Notes: a model not told the origin generated them from the sequence alone. Counted from the first letter of the stretch, positions 37,568 through 45,611 are shown. The stretch is DNA of 58,436 nt from Clostridiales bacterium (GCA_017620475.1 JAFZQI010000049.1:1-58436), one strand, 5' to 3'. Numbers and translations are program-made.

Positions 37568-37861
37568 TTATTGCTGTTTTCTAACCTGTTCATTGCCTTC
37601 CGGCGCCTTCGGATAAGTAGCTTTCTTTGGAGCATGGGCCTCCACATATTGATAGGCCGGTGTTTTATCCAGATTGACACCGATCGGCATTTTGTCCTGG
37701 CGGTCTGTGATGGTAACAGAAGAGGAATACAGGCCCGCCTGTCCATGGCTGTCACCGAGATTGTTCCGTTTTTCCAGTCTAAAGGCAAGAAGCCCGTATA
37801 CGATTCCGAATCCACTTAGTCCGCTAAGGAAAAAAACTTCAAATATCTGAAATCCATTCAT
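37568..37861 (-). CDS. Small membrane protein, paralogue 1 of a duplicated module
   Basis: This 97-residue paralogue of the 36029-36310 product has an N-terminal helix (about 6-28), then NNLGDSHGQAGLYSSSVTIT, DKMPIGVNL and the YPKAP end. The conserved LGDSHG block directly after the membrane helix is the best mark of the family. It begins 5 bases after the stop of the large paralogue at 37867, in the same order as in the second module. Confidence 0.75.
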   Translation of the reverse strand: MNGFQIFEVFFLSGLSGFGIVYGLLAFRLEKRNNLGDSHGQAGLYSSSVTITDRQDKMPIGVNLDKTPAYQYVEAHAPKKATYPKAPEGNEQVRKQQ

Positions 37862-37866
37862 TTTGA

Positions 37867-39093
37867 TTACTCCTGTCTCTTCTTAACGAAGGTAAATGTG
37901 TTGCCGGACTGTGTCCGCTTGAGCTGCTGCTTTAAGCTATGTCTTTTCATGATGCCTAAGAAGGCAATCGTAACGGAAGCGATGTATCCGAACCCGACAG
38001 TGACCATCGCCGCTTCGGAGATGGCAGAGTTCTTACCGGTTGCAGGAAGCCCCCGTGCCAGATTGAACATAAAAAGGGCAGCGGTCAATCCCCATCCGAG
38101 GAGGACACCGCCCACGGCCGAGAGCCACCAGAACTTTTTATCGTTCCAGGGAATGCCGCAAACGACTTTCCCCGTCTGGCCATTGACCAGAATGGTGTTC
38201 GGCTTACCTTGACACTGGAATGTCACGAACCACGCCGGGAACATCGCGTACTTATAGTTGGGAAGGATCGCCGTCTCATGCACTTCCGCCACGACCTTCG
38301 GGCGCTTGCCGGCGCAGTCTCTGCCTATGGTTTCATCGAAGATCTCCTTGGCTCTCTTTTTCGCCGCCAGGTTCAGTTCGTCGTAAGTGATGTCTGAAGC
38401 ATTGGAATAAAATCCCAGCAGGTAGTCTTCATCGAAAGGCTTCATCTTTGAAAGATCGAAGGGCTCGAGCCGGATGCTGCTATCGTCCGAAAGGATCCGG
38501 CATGCGTCGATGGGAAAAGCACTTAGTGCCATATTTCCCGTTCTTCCATAGTAACGGTATTTCGAGGCACCCGTAGACATCGTGGTCTGTACGACCGCCG
38601 CTTCCTCATGGTTTGCATTAACGATCCAGTACGGCAGATAGATCCCTCGCACTTCATCGATCCGGATCTTCTTGACTTCTTTCGGAGGAAGGAACGCCTT
38701 ATTCACGGATTGCATGATGGCAGACAAAGCCTGTTCTTTCGTCACGGAAAACGGAATGATATAGTCCGGCATTTTTCCTTTTACCACTCGGGAAAATACC
38801 ACATTGGGATTCCCGCAGTAGATACACGTTGTCGATGCTTCCGAACCGTGGATCGCGATCTCGCCTCCACACTCACTACAGGTGTAAATGTAGTTTTCGA
38901 GGAAATCCTCCACGACTTCATCGTCCCCGAATACTTCGTCCCGGGTCAGGACACGCTCGTCCTCTCTGTACTTCTTGGCCGCGGATTCCACTTCTTCCGC
39001 TTCAAAAGAACTTCCGCACGTCGTGCAGTGCATCTTTCTGATTGCCGGATCAAACACCAGCGCATGTCCGCAATTTCTACAAAGTGTTGCCAT
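37867..39093 (-). CDS. Two-ribbon zinc membrane protein (TFIIB-type zinc ribbon), paralogue 1
   Basis: This 408-residue protein has ribbons at C5-x2-C8/C23-x2-C26 and CSEC...CIYC, the same central region as its paralogue (GIYLPYWIVNANHEEAA, YKYAMFPAWFVTFQC), two membrane helices and the tail FTFVKKRQE. The frame is open for another 594 bases upstream, but the ATG at 39093 has GAGGAG in front, aligns with the paralogue's start, and lies after a TATAAT at 39127-39122. The longer start would run over the divergent gene at 39296. It is the first gene of the four-gene duplicated operon. Confidence 0.82.
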   Translation of the reverse strand: MATLCRNCGHALVFDPAIRKMHCTTCGSSFEAEEVESAAKKYREDERVLTRDEVFGDDEVVEDFLENYIYTCSECGGEIAIHGSEASTTCIYCGNPNVVFSRVVKGKMPDYIIPFSVTKEQALSAIMQSVNKAFLPPKEVKKIRIDEVRGIYLPYWIVNANHEEAAVVQTTMSTGASKYRYYGRTGNMALSAFPIDACRILSDDSSIRLEPFDLSKMKPFDEDYLLGFYSNASDITYDELNLAAKKRAKEIFDETIGRDCAGKRPKVVAEVHETAILPNYKYAMFPAWFVTFQCQGKPNTILVNGQTGKVVCGIPWNDKKFWWLSAVGGVLLGWGLTAALFMFNLARGLPATGKNSAISEAAMVTVGFGYIASVTIAFLGIMKRHSLKQQLKRTQSGNTFTFVKKRQE

Positions 39094-39202
39094 TCTCCTC
39101 AGCTCCTTTCGTATGTTGACTATTATATCTATATCATTTGATAAAATCGAGGCGTTCCCGTCGGGAATACACCCAGTTAATTGCAGTGAGCGTTGCAAAA
39201 AA

Positions 39203-39222
39203 CAGAGAAACATTTTTCTCTG
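39203..39222. promoter_or_regulatory. Perfect 8-bp hairpin in a divergent promoter region
   Basis: CAGAGAAA and TTTCTCTG flank a CATT loop, between the duplicated zinc-ribbon operon (left) and the zinc-ribbon gene at 39296 (right). It could be a shared operator or a leader hairpin. Confidence 0.35.
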
Positions 39223-39295
39223 CTTAGGTGAATCGTGATATGATAAAGGCGGTTGGAAATCAAGGTGAAACACCAGGAAACAGGAGGGATTCGGC

Positions 39296-40465
39296 ATGCC
39301 GGATGAGATCTGCACCGCTTGTGGCGGCACCATGCATTTTGATGATTTTACGGGAACGCTGATCTGTTCTGTCTGCGGAAGCAGCCGGGCCATATCATCT
39401 GTCCCTGTGACTGCCCCCGCTCCGGAATGGCCGCATGAATCTGCATCAGCGGAAATCATTCCCGAGACACCGCCGGTGGCAGAACCCGAGACACTTCCGG
39501 TGTCAGAGCCTGAGGTCACGCCGGTAGCAGAGCCCGAAACTCCTCCGGAGACAACGCCCGAGACCAAAACTGCTGAGGCACCCGTAAAGGCTGCCGCGCA
39601 GCCGGTAAAGCGGCCGGCCAGTGCTTTTCCAAAAGCATTCCAGGGAACCACGGGCCCCGTAAAGAAACAATTCACGTGCACCACCAAACCCCGCCCGAAC
39701 AGAGCCTATATCCTCTCCACCAAAGGAAAAGAAATGCTGTCTTCCGTCCGTGTCCTCATGGGTAACGGTCAATTCAAAGAAGCCCTCGACAAGCTGAAGA
39801 AGATGCAGATCAGCGACAAGAACACTTCCGCCTTTCTCCTTCTGAGCATCGTCTGCGGGTATCAGGTCAACAGTACGGCTGAAATGCTGCAGAAAGTCTC
39901 TGACAGTCCCATGGCCATTCAGAAACTGATCTTCCGACCGGATTGGGATCTGATCTCCAAAAGAAAGCCGGGGGCCGAGGATTTTTCCTCTTATGTAAAA
40001 GAGTACTTCGTTTTATGCCTGATCCAAAACGGCACGAGTATTCGGAAACTTCGTATGAAGATGCAAAGTTCCAATAAAGGACCAGTCCTCTCTCCATTGG
40101 CCAAACTGGACGAAGAAGACTCGCATAACGCAGAGCGGGCGGCCCGGTTGGAAGCAGCCCGAAACAGTTCATATCAGACGCTGACAGAAAGAATGGAAGC
40201 TCTGAAAGATCTCTCCTTCCCGGATTACGATTACCCGTTTGGCGACGATGGCCGGCTCAGAGAGGAGCGGGACGAGATTCACGCTATGGCAGCCGCTGCT
40301 GAGATCCGAAGACAGCGAGGTTCCGAAGCAGACAACCGGACTAAAACAGAAGAGGTCATCAAGTTTCCGCAAGTCCGGCCCGATATCTCACCTGAAGAAA
40401 TCTTAGAACGAAAAGAAGAACTGCTCCGCCTCATCCGACAGGAAGAACAAAAGATCCTGGAATAA
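39296..40465 (+). CDS. Zinc-ribbon protein of unknown function
   Basis: This 389-residue protein begins with a ribbon C6-x2-C9/C24-x2-C27, with exactly the spacing of the first ribbon in the divergent duplicated genes. A Pro/Glu/Thr/Val-rich stretch follows (about 38-105), with short repeats of the form PVAEPETxP. The rest is mostly helical and charged, ending in a predicted coiled coil (EEILERKEELLRLIRQEEQ). No membrane helix is seen. The ATG has CAGGAGGG 7 bases upstream. Function is unknown; the shared ribbon and position suggest a link to the divergent operon. Confidence 0.78.
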   Translation: MPDEICTACGGTMHFDDFTGTLICSVCGSSRAISSVPVTAPAPEWPHESASAEIIPETPPVAEPETLPVSEPEVTPVAEPETPPETTPETKTAEAPVKAAAQPVKRPASAFPKAFQGTTGPVKKQFTCTTKPRPNRAYILSTKGKEMLSSVRVLMGNGQFKEALDKLKKMQISDKNTSAFLLLSIVCGYQVNSTAEMLQKVSDSPMAIQKLIFRPDWDLISKRKPGAEDFSSYVKEYFVLCLIQNGTSIRKLRMKMQSSNKGPVLSPLAKLDEEDSHNAERAARLEAARNSSYQTLTERMEALKDLSFPDYDYPFGDDGRLREERDEIHAMAAAAEIRRQRGSEADNRTKTEEVIKFPQVRPDISPEEILERKEELLRLIRQEEQKILE

Positions 40466-40499
40466 ACCTCAATCACTTATCCTCTCCCGGCGAGAACAG

Positions 40500-40512
40500 T
40501 TCAGCAAGCAGT
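40500..40512 (+). repeat. Copy 1 of the 13-base repeat TTCAGCAAGCAGT
   Basis: This copy lies 95 bases before the start of the acetyltransferase gene, as the left bracket of the two-gene cassette 40607-42107. Confidence 0.6.
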
Positions 40513-40606
40513 CTTACAAAAAAGCTGTGTTATGATAGTACTGTCTGATCGGGATACGAAGCCGATCCCGTTCCGAACACATCTTCCGGATAACAAGGAG
40601 AAACTT

Positions 40607-41425
40607 ATGCTGACCAAGAGTGATATCACAGCATTTCTGGAAAATAACGGTATACGGCATGATGATAAAGTCGCGGTTCATGCGTCACTCCGATCGGTCG
40701 GTCCGATCGAAGGCGGTGCAGACAGGCTCATTGACGCAATACGCGATTATCTAAACGAAGGACTTCTGATCATACCGACACATACGTGGGACGAAGTCGG
40801 AAGAGATCACCCTTTTTACGACGTGAAAACATCGGTCCCGTGCATCGGCACATTAGCCCGTGTCGCATTTGAACGCAAAGACGGGATCCGTTCCCTCCAT
40901 CCCACACACTCGGTCGTTGCTTTTGGCACTGAAGCCGCTGCTTTTGTAAAAGGCGAGGAGCAATGCGCATCCCCCGCTCCGGTCAATTCCTGTCTGAGCC
41001 GGCTATACGAAGAAAACGGAAAGATCCTTCTGATTGGTGTCGGACATGAGCGGAATACCTATCTTCATTCCGTGGACGAGCGCCTCGGCATACCGGATCG
41101 GCTGAACCCCCATCCGTTCGTCATCTCCATAAAAGACTACGATGGTAACATCATCCAATCTCCCCCGTTTCATACTCACTTTACGGAAGCTTCCGACTCC
41201 TGTGTTTCGGAGTATTACCCGAACTACAAAGAAGCTTTCGAGTACACGGGTGCCGTCAGGTACGCCACCCTCGGGGACGCACTTGTGTATATCTGCGATG
41301 CCAGAAGGATGACGGACACGGTAAAGGATCTGTGGGCGAAGACTGACCACGACTTATGCATTCGCCGAGAGCCGGTCCCGCGTGAATACTACGAAGGAAA
41401 TGAGAATCAAAACGATGCAATTTGA
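40607..41425 (+). CDS. AAC(3)-family aminoglycoside N-acetyltransferase-like protein
   Basis: This cytoplasmic acetyl-CoA-dependent acetyltransferase of the AAC(3)/YokD family has 272 aa. Landmarks are VAVHASLRSVGPIEGGADRLI near the start, GTLARVAFERKDGIRSLHPTHSVVAFG (split over about 80-105, containing the His of the active site) and LLIGVGHERNTYLHSVDE. Many chromosomal members do not confer resistance, so the antibiotic activity is open. The ATG at 40607 follows AAGGAG by 6 bases. It overlaps the kinase-like gene by 26 bases, so the two are co-expressed. Confidence 0.85.
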   Translation: MLTKSDITAFLENNGIRHDDKVAVHASLRSVGPIEGGADRLIDAIRDYLNEGLLIIPTHTWDEVGRDHPFYDVKTSVPCIGTLARVAFERKDGIRSLHPTHSVVAFGTEAAAFVKGEEQCASPAPVNSCLSRLYEENGKILLIGVGHERNTYLHSVDERLGIPDRLNPHPFVISIKDYDGNIIQSPPFHTHFTEASDSCVSEYYPNYKEAFEYTGAVRYATLGDALVYICDARRMTDTVKDLWAKTDHDLCIRREPVPREYYEGNENQNDAI

Positions 41426-42107
41426 CGGAACACAAAAAACGATAGGAACCGGCGCACAAGCCGAAGTCGTCCTGTATCACGGATACGCATATAAGATCTA
41501 CAAACCGTCCTACCCGGCGGAGTGGATCGCTTTTGAGAAAAGCCAGCAGAAAGCGGTCAACGAGGCCGGACTTTGCCATGTACGCTACTACGATACCGAT
41601 GACGAGCACATCATCAAGATGGATCTGGTGGAAGGCGAGACGCTGGAGACCCGTGCCCGAAACGGAGATCCGTCCTGTTTTTCCATCCTCGGTCAGGCCT
41701 TCCGCTTCGTGCATGAGAAAGACATATCCGGAATCGCCATCCCCCGCTTCATCGATACCGCCGGCTTACAGCTAAACGAGCAGGAAAAGGATATCGTTCT
41801 CCCCATTATCGAGGATCTCTCGAGCAGGATGGAATCCCGTGTATGCCATCTGGACATGCATTTTCTGAACATTATGGTCCCCCAAGGCAAAAACGATTTC
41901 ACGATCATCGATTGGATCAACGCCCGCATCGCCCCGCCGGTCTTCGACTACGCAAGAACCTACGTGATCTTTAACGAATTCTCGAAGGACGGCGCCGCTC
42001 TCTACGAGCAGCTCATCCTTCCCCAAATGTGGGAAACAGGAATCACCGACCGTGACTTCCAGGACGCCGTAACCGCCGGCACCATCCTAAGAAACCACGA
42101 AAAATAA
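41400..42107 (+). CDS. Aminoglycoside-phosphotransferase/kinase-like protein (TIGR02172-like)
   Basis: This small protein-kinase-fold enzyme has 235 aa from the ATG at 41400. A glycine-rich nucleotide loop reads GTGAQAEVVLY, the lysine is in YAYKIYKPS, the catalytic loop is CHLDMHFLNIM (H-x-D-x4-N pattern), and the metal site is IIDWINA. The fold is that of APH/choline kinases; the substrate is unknown. GTG 41382 and ATG 41415 are alternative starts and none has ideal ribosome-site spacing. It overlaps the AAC(3)-like gene. Confidence 0.78.
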   Translation: MRIKTMQFDGTQKTIGTGAQAEVVLYHGYAYKIYKPSYPAEWIAFEKSQQKAVNEAGLCHVRYYDTDDEHIIKMDLVEGETLETRARNGDPSCFSILGQAFRFVHEKDISGIAIPRFIDTAGLQLNEQEKDIVLPIIEDLSSRMESRVCHLDMHFLNIMVPQGKNDFTIIDWINARIAPPVFDYARTYVIFNEFSKDGAALYEQLILPQMWETGITDRDFQDAVTAGTILRNHEK

Positions 42108-42128
42108 ACCACCCTTGCAAGACGGCGC

Positions 42129-42142
42129 TTCAGCAAGCAGCC
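42129..42142 (+). repeat. Copy 2 of the GCTTCAGCAAGCAG repeat
   Basis: This is an exact 14-base match to copy 3 and to the 3' end of paaK. It lies just after the kinase-like gene; a small hairpin (CTCTCGTGAGAG) separates it from copy 3. Confidence 0.65.
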
Positions 42143-42158
42143 TCTCGTGAGAGAAAGC

Positions 42159-42175
42159 TTCAGCAAGCAGTAATC
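42159..42175 (+). repeat. Copy 3 of the repeat, forming the outer arm of a long inverted repeat
   Basis: GCTTCAGCAAGCAGTAA is identical to the last bases of paaK in inverted orientation (42290-42274). The two make the outer arms of a hairpin whose inner part is the element at 42184-42259. Confidence 0.65.
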
Positions 42176-42183
42176 GTTAAATC

Positions 42184-42259
42184 GAAAACAAAAACATCTC
42201 CTCGGCGAGTTTTGCGGAGCAAACTGTCTGAGCCGAAGAGACGTTATTTGTTTTCGATG
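42184..42259. repeat. Long hairpin element A with conserved core
   Basis: Arms of about 25 bases (TCGAAAACAAA... with ...TTTGTTTTCGA) enclose the core GAGTTTTGC-GGA-GCAAACTGTCTGA. There are one bulge and two mismatches on the plus strand, and the mismatches become G-U pairs if the minus strand is transcribed (paaK read-through). The A/T-rich base would allow it to work as a bidirectional terminator between the convergent kinase and paaK genes. A relative with the same core lies at 50624-50713. Confidence 0.7.
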
Positions 42260-42271
42260 ATTTAAATATGT

Positions 42272-43597
42272 TTACTGCTTGCTGAAGCGCTCGTCGATCA
42301 CTCGCTTCATCTTACCTTCCGATCTGGGCAGCGATCTCGGCTCGCAGAGCTTGATCTTCGCGTGAATACCGGTCATGGAAGCGATCTCACCTTCAAGCAT
42401 CTTCTCGGTTGCCTCGATCTCACGGATCGAGTCAGAGAAGAACGACGGTGTCATCTCGACCTTAACAGTCATTCTGTCAAGGTTATGCAGACGGTCAAGA
42501 TAGATCATGTAGTGCGGCTCGACCTCACTGTGCGCAAGAAGAACAGCTTCGATCTGAGACGGGAATACGTTAACGCCGCGGATGATCATCATGTCATCGG
42601 CACGGCCGGTGACCTTCTCGATCTTCGGTGTGGTACGTCCGCACTCGCACTTGCCGTGAAACAGACGTGTCAGATCGTGGGTGTTATAACGCAAAAGCGG
42701 CACACCTTCCTTAGAGATGGAAGAGAATACCAGTTCACCAATCTGTCCGTCCGGGAGGACCTCGCCTGTTTCAGGATCCACGATCTCCGGAATGAAGTGG
42801 TCAGACTCGATATGGATCAGGTCGGACTTATCGCAGGAGCAGCCAACGCCGGGGCCGCAGATTTCTGTAAGGCCGTAGATGTCGAAAGCACGGAGCCCGA
42901 GTTTCTCTTCGATCTGGTCTCTCATCTCCAGTGTCCATGCCTCCGCACCGAAAATACCGCATCGCAGATTCAATTCGGACTTATCAATGCCGGCTGCTTC
43001 GAGCTGATCCGCAATATGCAGCGCGTATGTCGGTGTGCACATCAGCACTTCCGGCTTCCACTCACGCAGGATCGTAATCTGTCTTGCCGTATTACCACCG
43101 GATACCGGAATTGCCGTAGCACCGAGTTTAGCGCAGGCGAAATGCGGACCGAGACCACCGGTGAAAAGGCCGTAGCCGTATGCAATATGTACGAGGTCAC
43201 CCTTCTGTACGCCAGATCTGGCCATCGCGCGGCACAGAACCGAATTCCAAAGCTCAACATCGTTTGCCGTATAACCGACGACCTTCATTTTGCCGGTCGT
43301 ACCGGAAGAAGCATGCACGCGCACGAGCTGATCTCTCGGTACCGCCAGTGTTCCGAACGGATAGTTGTCTCTGAAGTCAAATTTATCCGTGAACGGGAGT
43401 TTCGGCAGATCTGCCACACTCTTGATGTCGCCCGGCTCAACTCCCTTTTCTTCCATACGCTTTCTGTAGTACGGAACATTCTCCCACATGCGGTTCACGC
43501 ACTTGATCAGGCGCTCACTCTGAACTGCAGCGCGCTCGTCCTCGGACATGCACTCCGCTTTCGGGTCATAGATCCATGAATTCACTTCTCTTCTCAT
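42272..43597 (-). CDS. paaK: Phenylacetate--CoA ligase
   Basis: This AMP-forming acyl-CoA ligase activates phenylacetate, or a related aryl acid such as indoleacetate, with ATP and CoA. It has 441 aa. Motifs are the nucleotide loop VHASSGTTGKMK, FDIYGLTEICGPGVG and the C-terminal hinge TGRADDMMIIRGVNVFPSQIE. AGGAAGG is 7 bases from the ATG at 43597, which is preferred over upstream ATGs. The gene sits behind a T-box riboswitch, so an amino acid controls it; in anaerobes such ligases work with 2-oxoacid:ferredoxin oxidoreductases in aromatic amino acid breakdown or in reverse. Its last codons form part of the inverted repeat at 42159-42290. Confidence 0.92.
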   Translation of the reverse strand: MRREVNSWIYDPKAECMSEDERAAVQSERLIKCVNRMWENVPYYRKRMEEKGVEPGDIKSVADLPKLPFTDKFDFRDNYPFGTLAVPRDQLVRVHASSGTTGKMKVVGYTANDVELWNSVLCRAMARSGVQKGDLVHIAYGYGLFTGGLGPHFACAKLGATAIPVSGGNTARQITILREWKPEVLMCTPTYALHIADQLEAAGIDKSELNLRCGIFGAEAWTLEMRDQIEEKLGLRAFDIYGLTEICGPGVGCSCDKSDLIHIESDHFIPEIVDPETGEVLPDGQIGELVFSSISKEGVPLLRYNTHDLTRLFHGKCECGRTTPKIEKVTGRADDMMIIRGVNVFPSQIEAVLLAHSEVEPHYMIYLDRLHNLDRMTVKVEMTPSFFSDSIREIEATEKMLEGEIASMTGIHAKIKLCEPRSLPRSEGKMKRVIDERFSKQ

Positions 43598-43630
43598 GTT
43601 CATACCTTCCTTTCGCATGAACGGCAACAA

Positions 43631-43975
43631 AAAGTCCCATTGCCGTTCCTTCTAAACAGCAATGGGACGAAATTCTTTTTTCGCGGTACCACCCATTTTC
43701 GAGTCTTTTCCTTTCGAAAAGCACTCGCGCTCATCAAGGCCTAACAGCCTCTGCCCCAGGTAACGGCGGGCTCATCCGTATCCACCTACTTGCATGTCCT
43801 CCGACCTCACTCCGGCCGTTCTCTCCGGATCTTCGGAAATACCTGCGTTCTGCAGATCTGCTCGGGAGGGAACTTCGACTGATCTTCCGTTCGTATGCAG
43901 GCTCTCAATCCAAGACCCGCACGCCCTGTACGACATCTGACCGCTACTTTTCTCCGTCAGCGCATTTTTCTGATA
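43631..43975 (-). promoter_or_regulatory. T-box riboswitch leader of paaK (specifier probably UUC, Phe)
   Basis: The T-box core GGGTGGTACCGCG is exact at 43694-43682 on the minus strand. It is followed by a terminator hairpin (GTCCCATTGC with GGCAATGGGAC, then TTTTTG) at 43669-43631. The leader is about 345 bases, with a GCCGTTA segment as in the stem II region. In the specifier context GAAG-TTC-CCTCCCGAG the codon TTC lies at 43872-43870, pointing to tRNA-Phe. TGGT in the antiterminator bulge fits a tRNA with discriminator A73. Uncharged tRNA would allow paaK expression. Confidence 0.88.
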
Positions 43976-43980
43976 AGCAG

Positions 43981-44009
43981 ATTATGCGGCGATTTTATAT
44001 CCTTGTCAA
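43981..44009 (-). promoter_or_regulatory. Promoter of the T-box/paaK transcript
   Basis: TTGACA (44009-44004), a 17-base spacer and CATAAT (43986-43981) lie directly upstream of the T-box leader. Confidence 0.85.
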
Positions 44010-44020
44010 GATTTTTCTAT

Positions 44021-44059
44021 GGAAAAGCGCGTACCGGGGAGGCGGTACGCGCTTTTTCC
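44021..44059 (-). terminator. Terminator of the PadR operon
   Basis: GGAAAAGCGCGTACC pairs with GGTACGCGCTTTTTCC around an 8-base loop, with A/T-rich stem bases able to act as the U-tract. It lies between the stop at 44084 and the paaK promoter. Confidence 0.8.
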
Positions 44060-44083
44060 AGCCATCTTCGGTTACCCCAAGGA

Positions 44084-44455
44084 TCAGGCTGCTTCAGCTT
44101 CTTTTTCCTTAGTTTCTTCCTTGTTATTGTCGGCAGCAGGATCCTTCTCCTCTTTTCCGGCTTCTTCCTCATCGTCACGCATATCGACATGTACTCCGAC
44201 GACATAGACATCCACCCCGAGATCATCCACAATGACATGAATGCCGGGCAGATCGACCTTTACGCCGTCTTCCTTATCCACTTTGACACATTCGATCTTC
44301 TCTGCGATGTCATCCCACTTGCCCGTGCGGATACGATCAGCGATCTCCTGCGTGCCGCTGGCAATATAGAGAGCCGCACTCACGAACAGGAGGATCATCG
44401 ACAGCACGAAACTCGCTGCCATGATAATGATACAAACTACAGTACCCTTCTTCAT
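44084..44455 (-). CDS. Hypothetical membrane protein of the PadR operon
   Basis: This 123-residue protein has an N-terminal membrane helix (about 6-33), a region rich in Val and Asp with a beta-like pattern (VKVDLPGIHVIVDDLGVDVYVV, in part), and a highly charged Glu/Lys tail from about residue 93. No known family is recognised. It overlaps the upstream DUF1700 gene by 4 bases and is the third gene of the operon, so it probably shares the envelope-related role of that protein. Confidence 0.72.
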   Translation of the reverse strand: MKKGTVVCIIIMAASFVLSMILLFVSAALYIASGTQEIADRIRTGKWDDIAEKIECVKVDKEDGVKVDLPGIHVIVDDLGVDVYVVGVHVDMRDDEEEAGKEEKDPAADNNKEETKEKEAEAA

Positions 44456-45297
44456 ACATTTCCTCCTTTCGGCTCAGCCTTACATCCCTTTGCAATGAAA
44501 CGGATATAAGCGATCGTGCCTACTACGAAGCCCTTAATGGCAAAGAATGTCACAAAGGCAGTTGCGATAGCTCCGAATGCCAGGCTCAATGCTAGGCAGA
44601 CCGTTCCACCGACCGCGACAGTCAGAGACGGCAGCCAGCAGAAAAGCATTACCGACAGCGCACCCAATCCGATCGTCAAGCCGATCAGAAGGAGAATGAT
44701 CGCCAGCGCTACGATCCAAACCGGAACAAATACGAAGATCGTAAACAGCACTGCGAACAGAACATTGTGCTCAGAAGGAATCGGACGGGACACATTCGGA
44801 TCCTGAGACGGATACTGCTGATAGTTCGGTGTCGCATATGTCTTTCCCGTCTGCGGACCGGTAGCCGTATACTCTTCCTTCTCCTTTGCGCCTGTATGTG
44901 CATTCGGCGCGTCTGCCGGTTCCGATTTCGGAGCCGTGTTCGAAGGCTCGGCATTGACCGGAGCTTTGGCATATCCTACCGGAGCAAAACCGGCTGCTGT
45001 CTGAGGTCCTACGCCTCTGTCGATCACCATTCCCGTCTTGACCGGGATGATCGGCATCTGTGTCGCACAGACATTCGATGCACCATTGACATCAAAAGCC
45101 GGCACACTGTCACTTAAATAGATCTGAGCCACTTCTTCAGGAGATCCGAGTTTAGCCGCGATATCGCTCTCATTCTTACCTTCGGAAATACCGATATCGA
45201 AGTGATTCTCAAACTCCTTCACGATATCTTCCACATCATCGGAAGGGAGTCTACGAAGCTGCGCGCGAAGCGCAGAGATATATTCTTTCTTATTCAT
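44452..45297 (-). CDS. DUF1700 (HAAS domain) membrane protein
   Basis: This 281-residue protein has an N-terminal HAAS/DUF1700 domain (about 1-62, with RLPSDDVEDIVKEFENHF and KLGSPEEVAQIYL). A Pro/Ala/Thr-rich linker (about 65-180) and a C-terminal block of three to four helices (about 180-270) follow. HAAS domains occur in proteins encoded next to PadR regulators and are thought to pass envelope signals. It overlaps padR and the next gene by 4 bases each. Confidence 0.85.
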   Translation of the reverse strand: MNKKEYISALRAQLRRLPSDDVEDIVKEFENHFDIGISEGKNESDIAAKLGSPEEVAQIYLSDSVPAFDVNGASNVCATQMPIIPVKTGMVIDRGVGPQTAAGFAPVGYAKAPVNAEPSNTAPKSEPADAPNAHTGAKEKEEYTATGPQTGKTYATPNYQQYPSQDPNVSRPIPSEHNVLFAVLFTIFVFVPVWIVALAIILLLIGLTIGLGALSVMLFCWLPSLTVAVGGTVCLALSLAFGAIATAFVTFFAIKGFVVGTIAYIRFIAKGCKAEPKGGNV

Positions 45298-45611
45298 GCG
45301 CTTTTCCCTCCTACGATCTTATTCACACTCGCCGTAAAGGCATTCCAATCATCCAGAAGTTCCTGAAGCCGGATCTTCCCCATCGCCGTCAAGCTATAGT
45401 ATTTTCTCGGCGGACCACTCTGCGACTCCTGGAGATACGAGGCCACAAGACCATCGCTCGCCAATTTGCGAAGAAGCGGATACACAGTACCATCCGAAAT
45501 CATAATGGTCTCGGAAAGCGTACTGGCCAACTCATAGCCATAGCGGTCACTGTCCTTGAGCATCGCCAGAACACAAAGATCCAGTACGCCTTTCTTGAAT
45601 TGAACATTCAT
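45294..45611 (-). CDS. PadR family transcriptional regulator
   Basis: This dimeric winged-helix repressor of 105 aa is a short (s2-type) PadR. Family features are KKGVLDLCVLAMLKDSDRYGYEL, the recognition segment SDGTVYPLLRKLASDGLV and the wing PPRKYYSLTAMGK. The effector is unknown. It leads the operon with the DUF1700 gene. A perfect inverted repeat over its promoter is the likely operator, so autorepression is expected. Confidence 0.93.
   Translation of the reverse strand: MNVQFKKGVLDLCVLAMLKDSDRYGYELASTLSETIMISDGTVYPLLRKLASDGLVASYLQESQSGPPRKYYSLTAMGKIRLQELLDDWNAFTASVNKIVGGKSA

Noticed and set aside
37867..39687. 606-residue version of the zinc-ribbon gene starting at 39687
   Set aside because: The extra 198 residues are low-complexity, run antisense over the 39296 gene, and are absent in the paralogue; the ATG at 39093 has a strong ribosome site.
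40607..42107. Acquired multi-drug resistance island
   Set aside because: Only two resistance-like genes are present, both from families with many non-resistance members, and no recombinase, IS or integron attC site was found.
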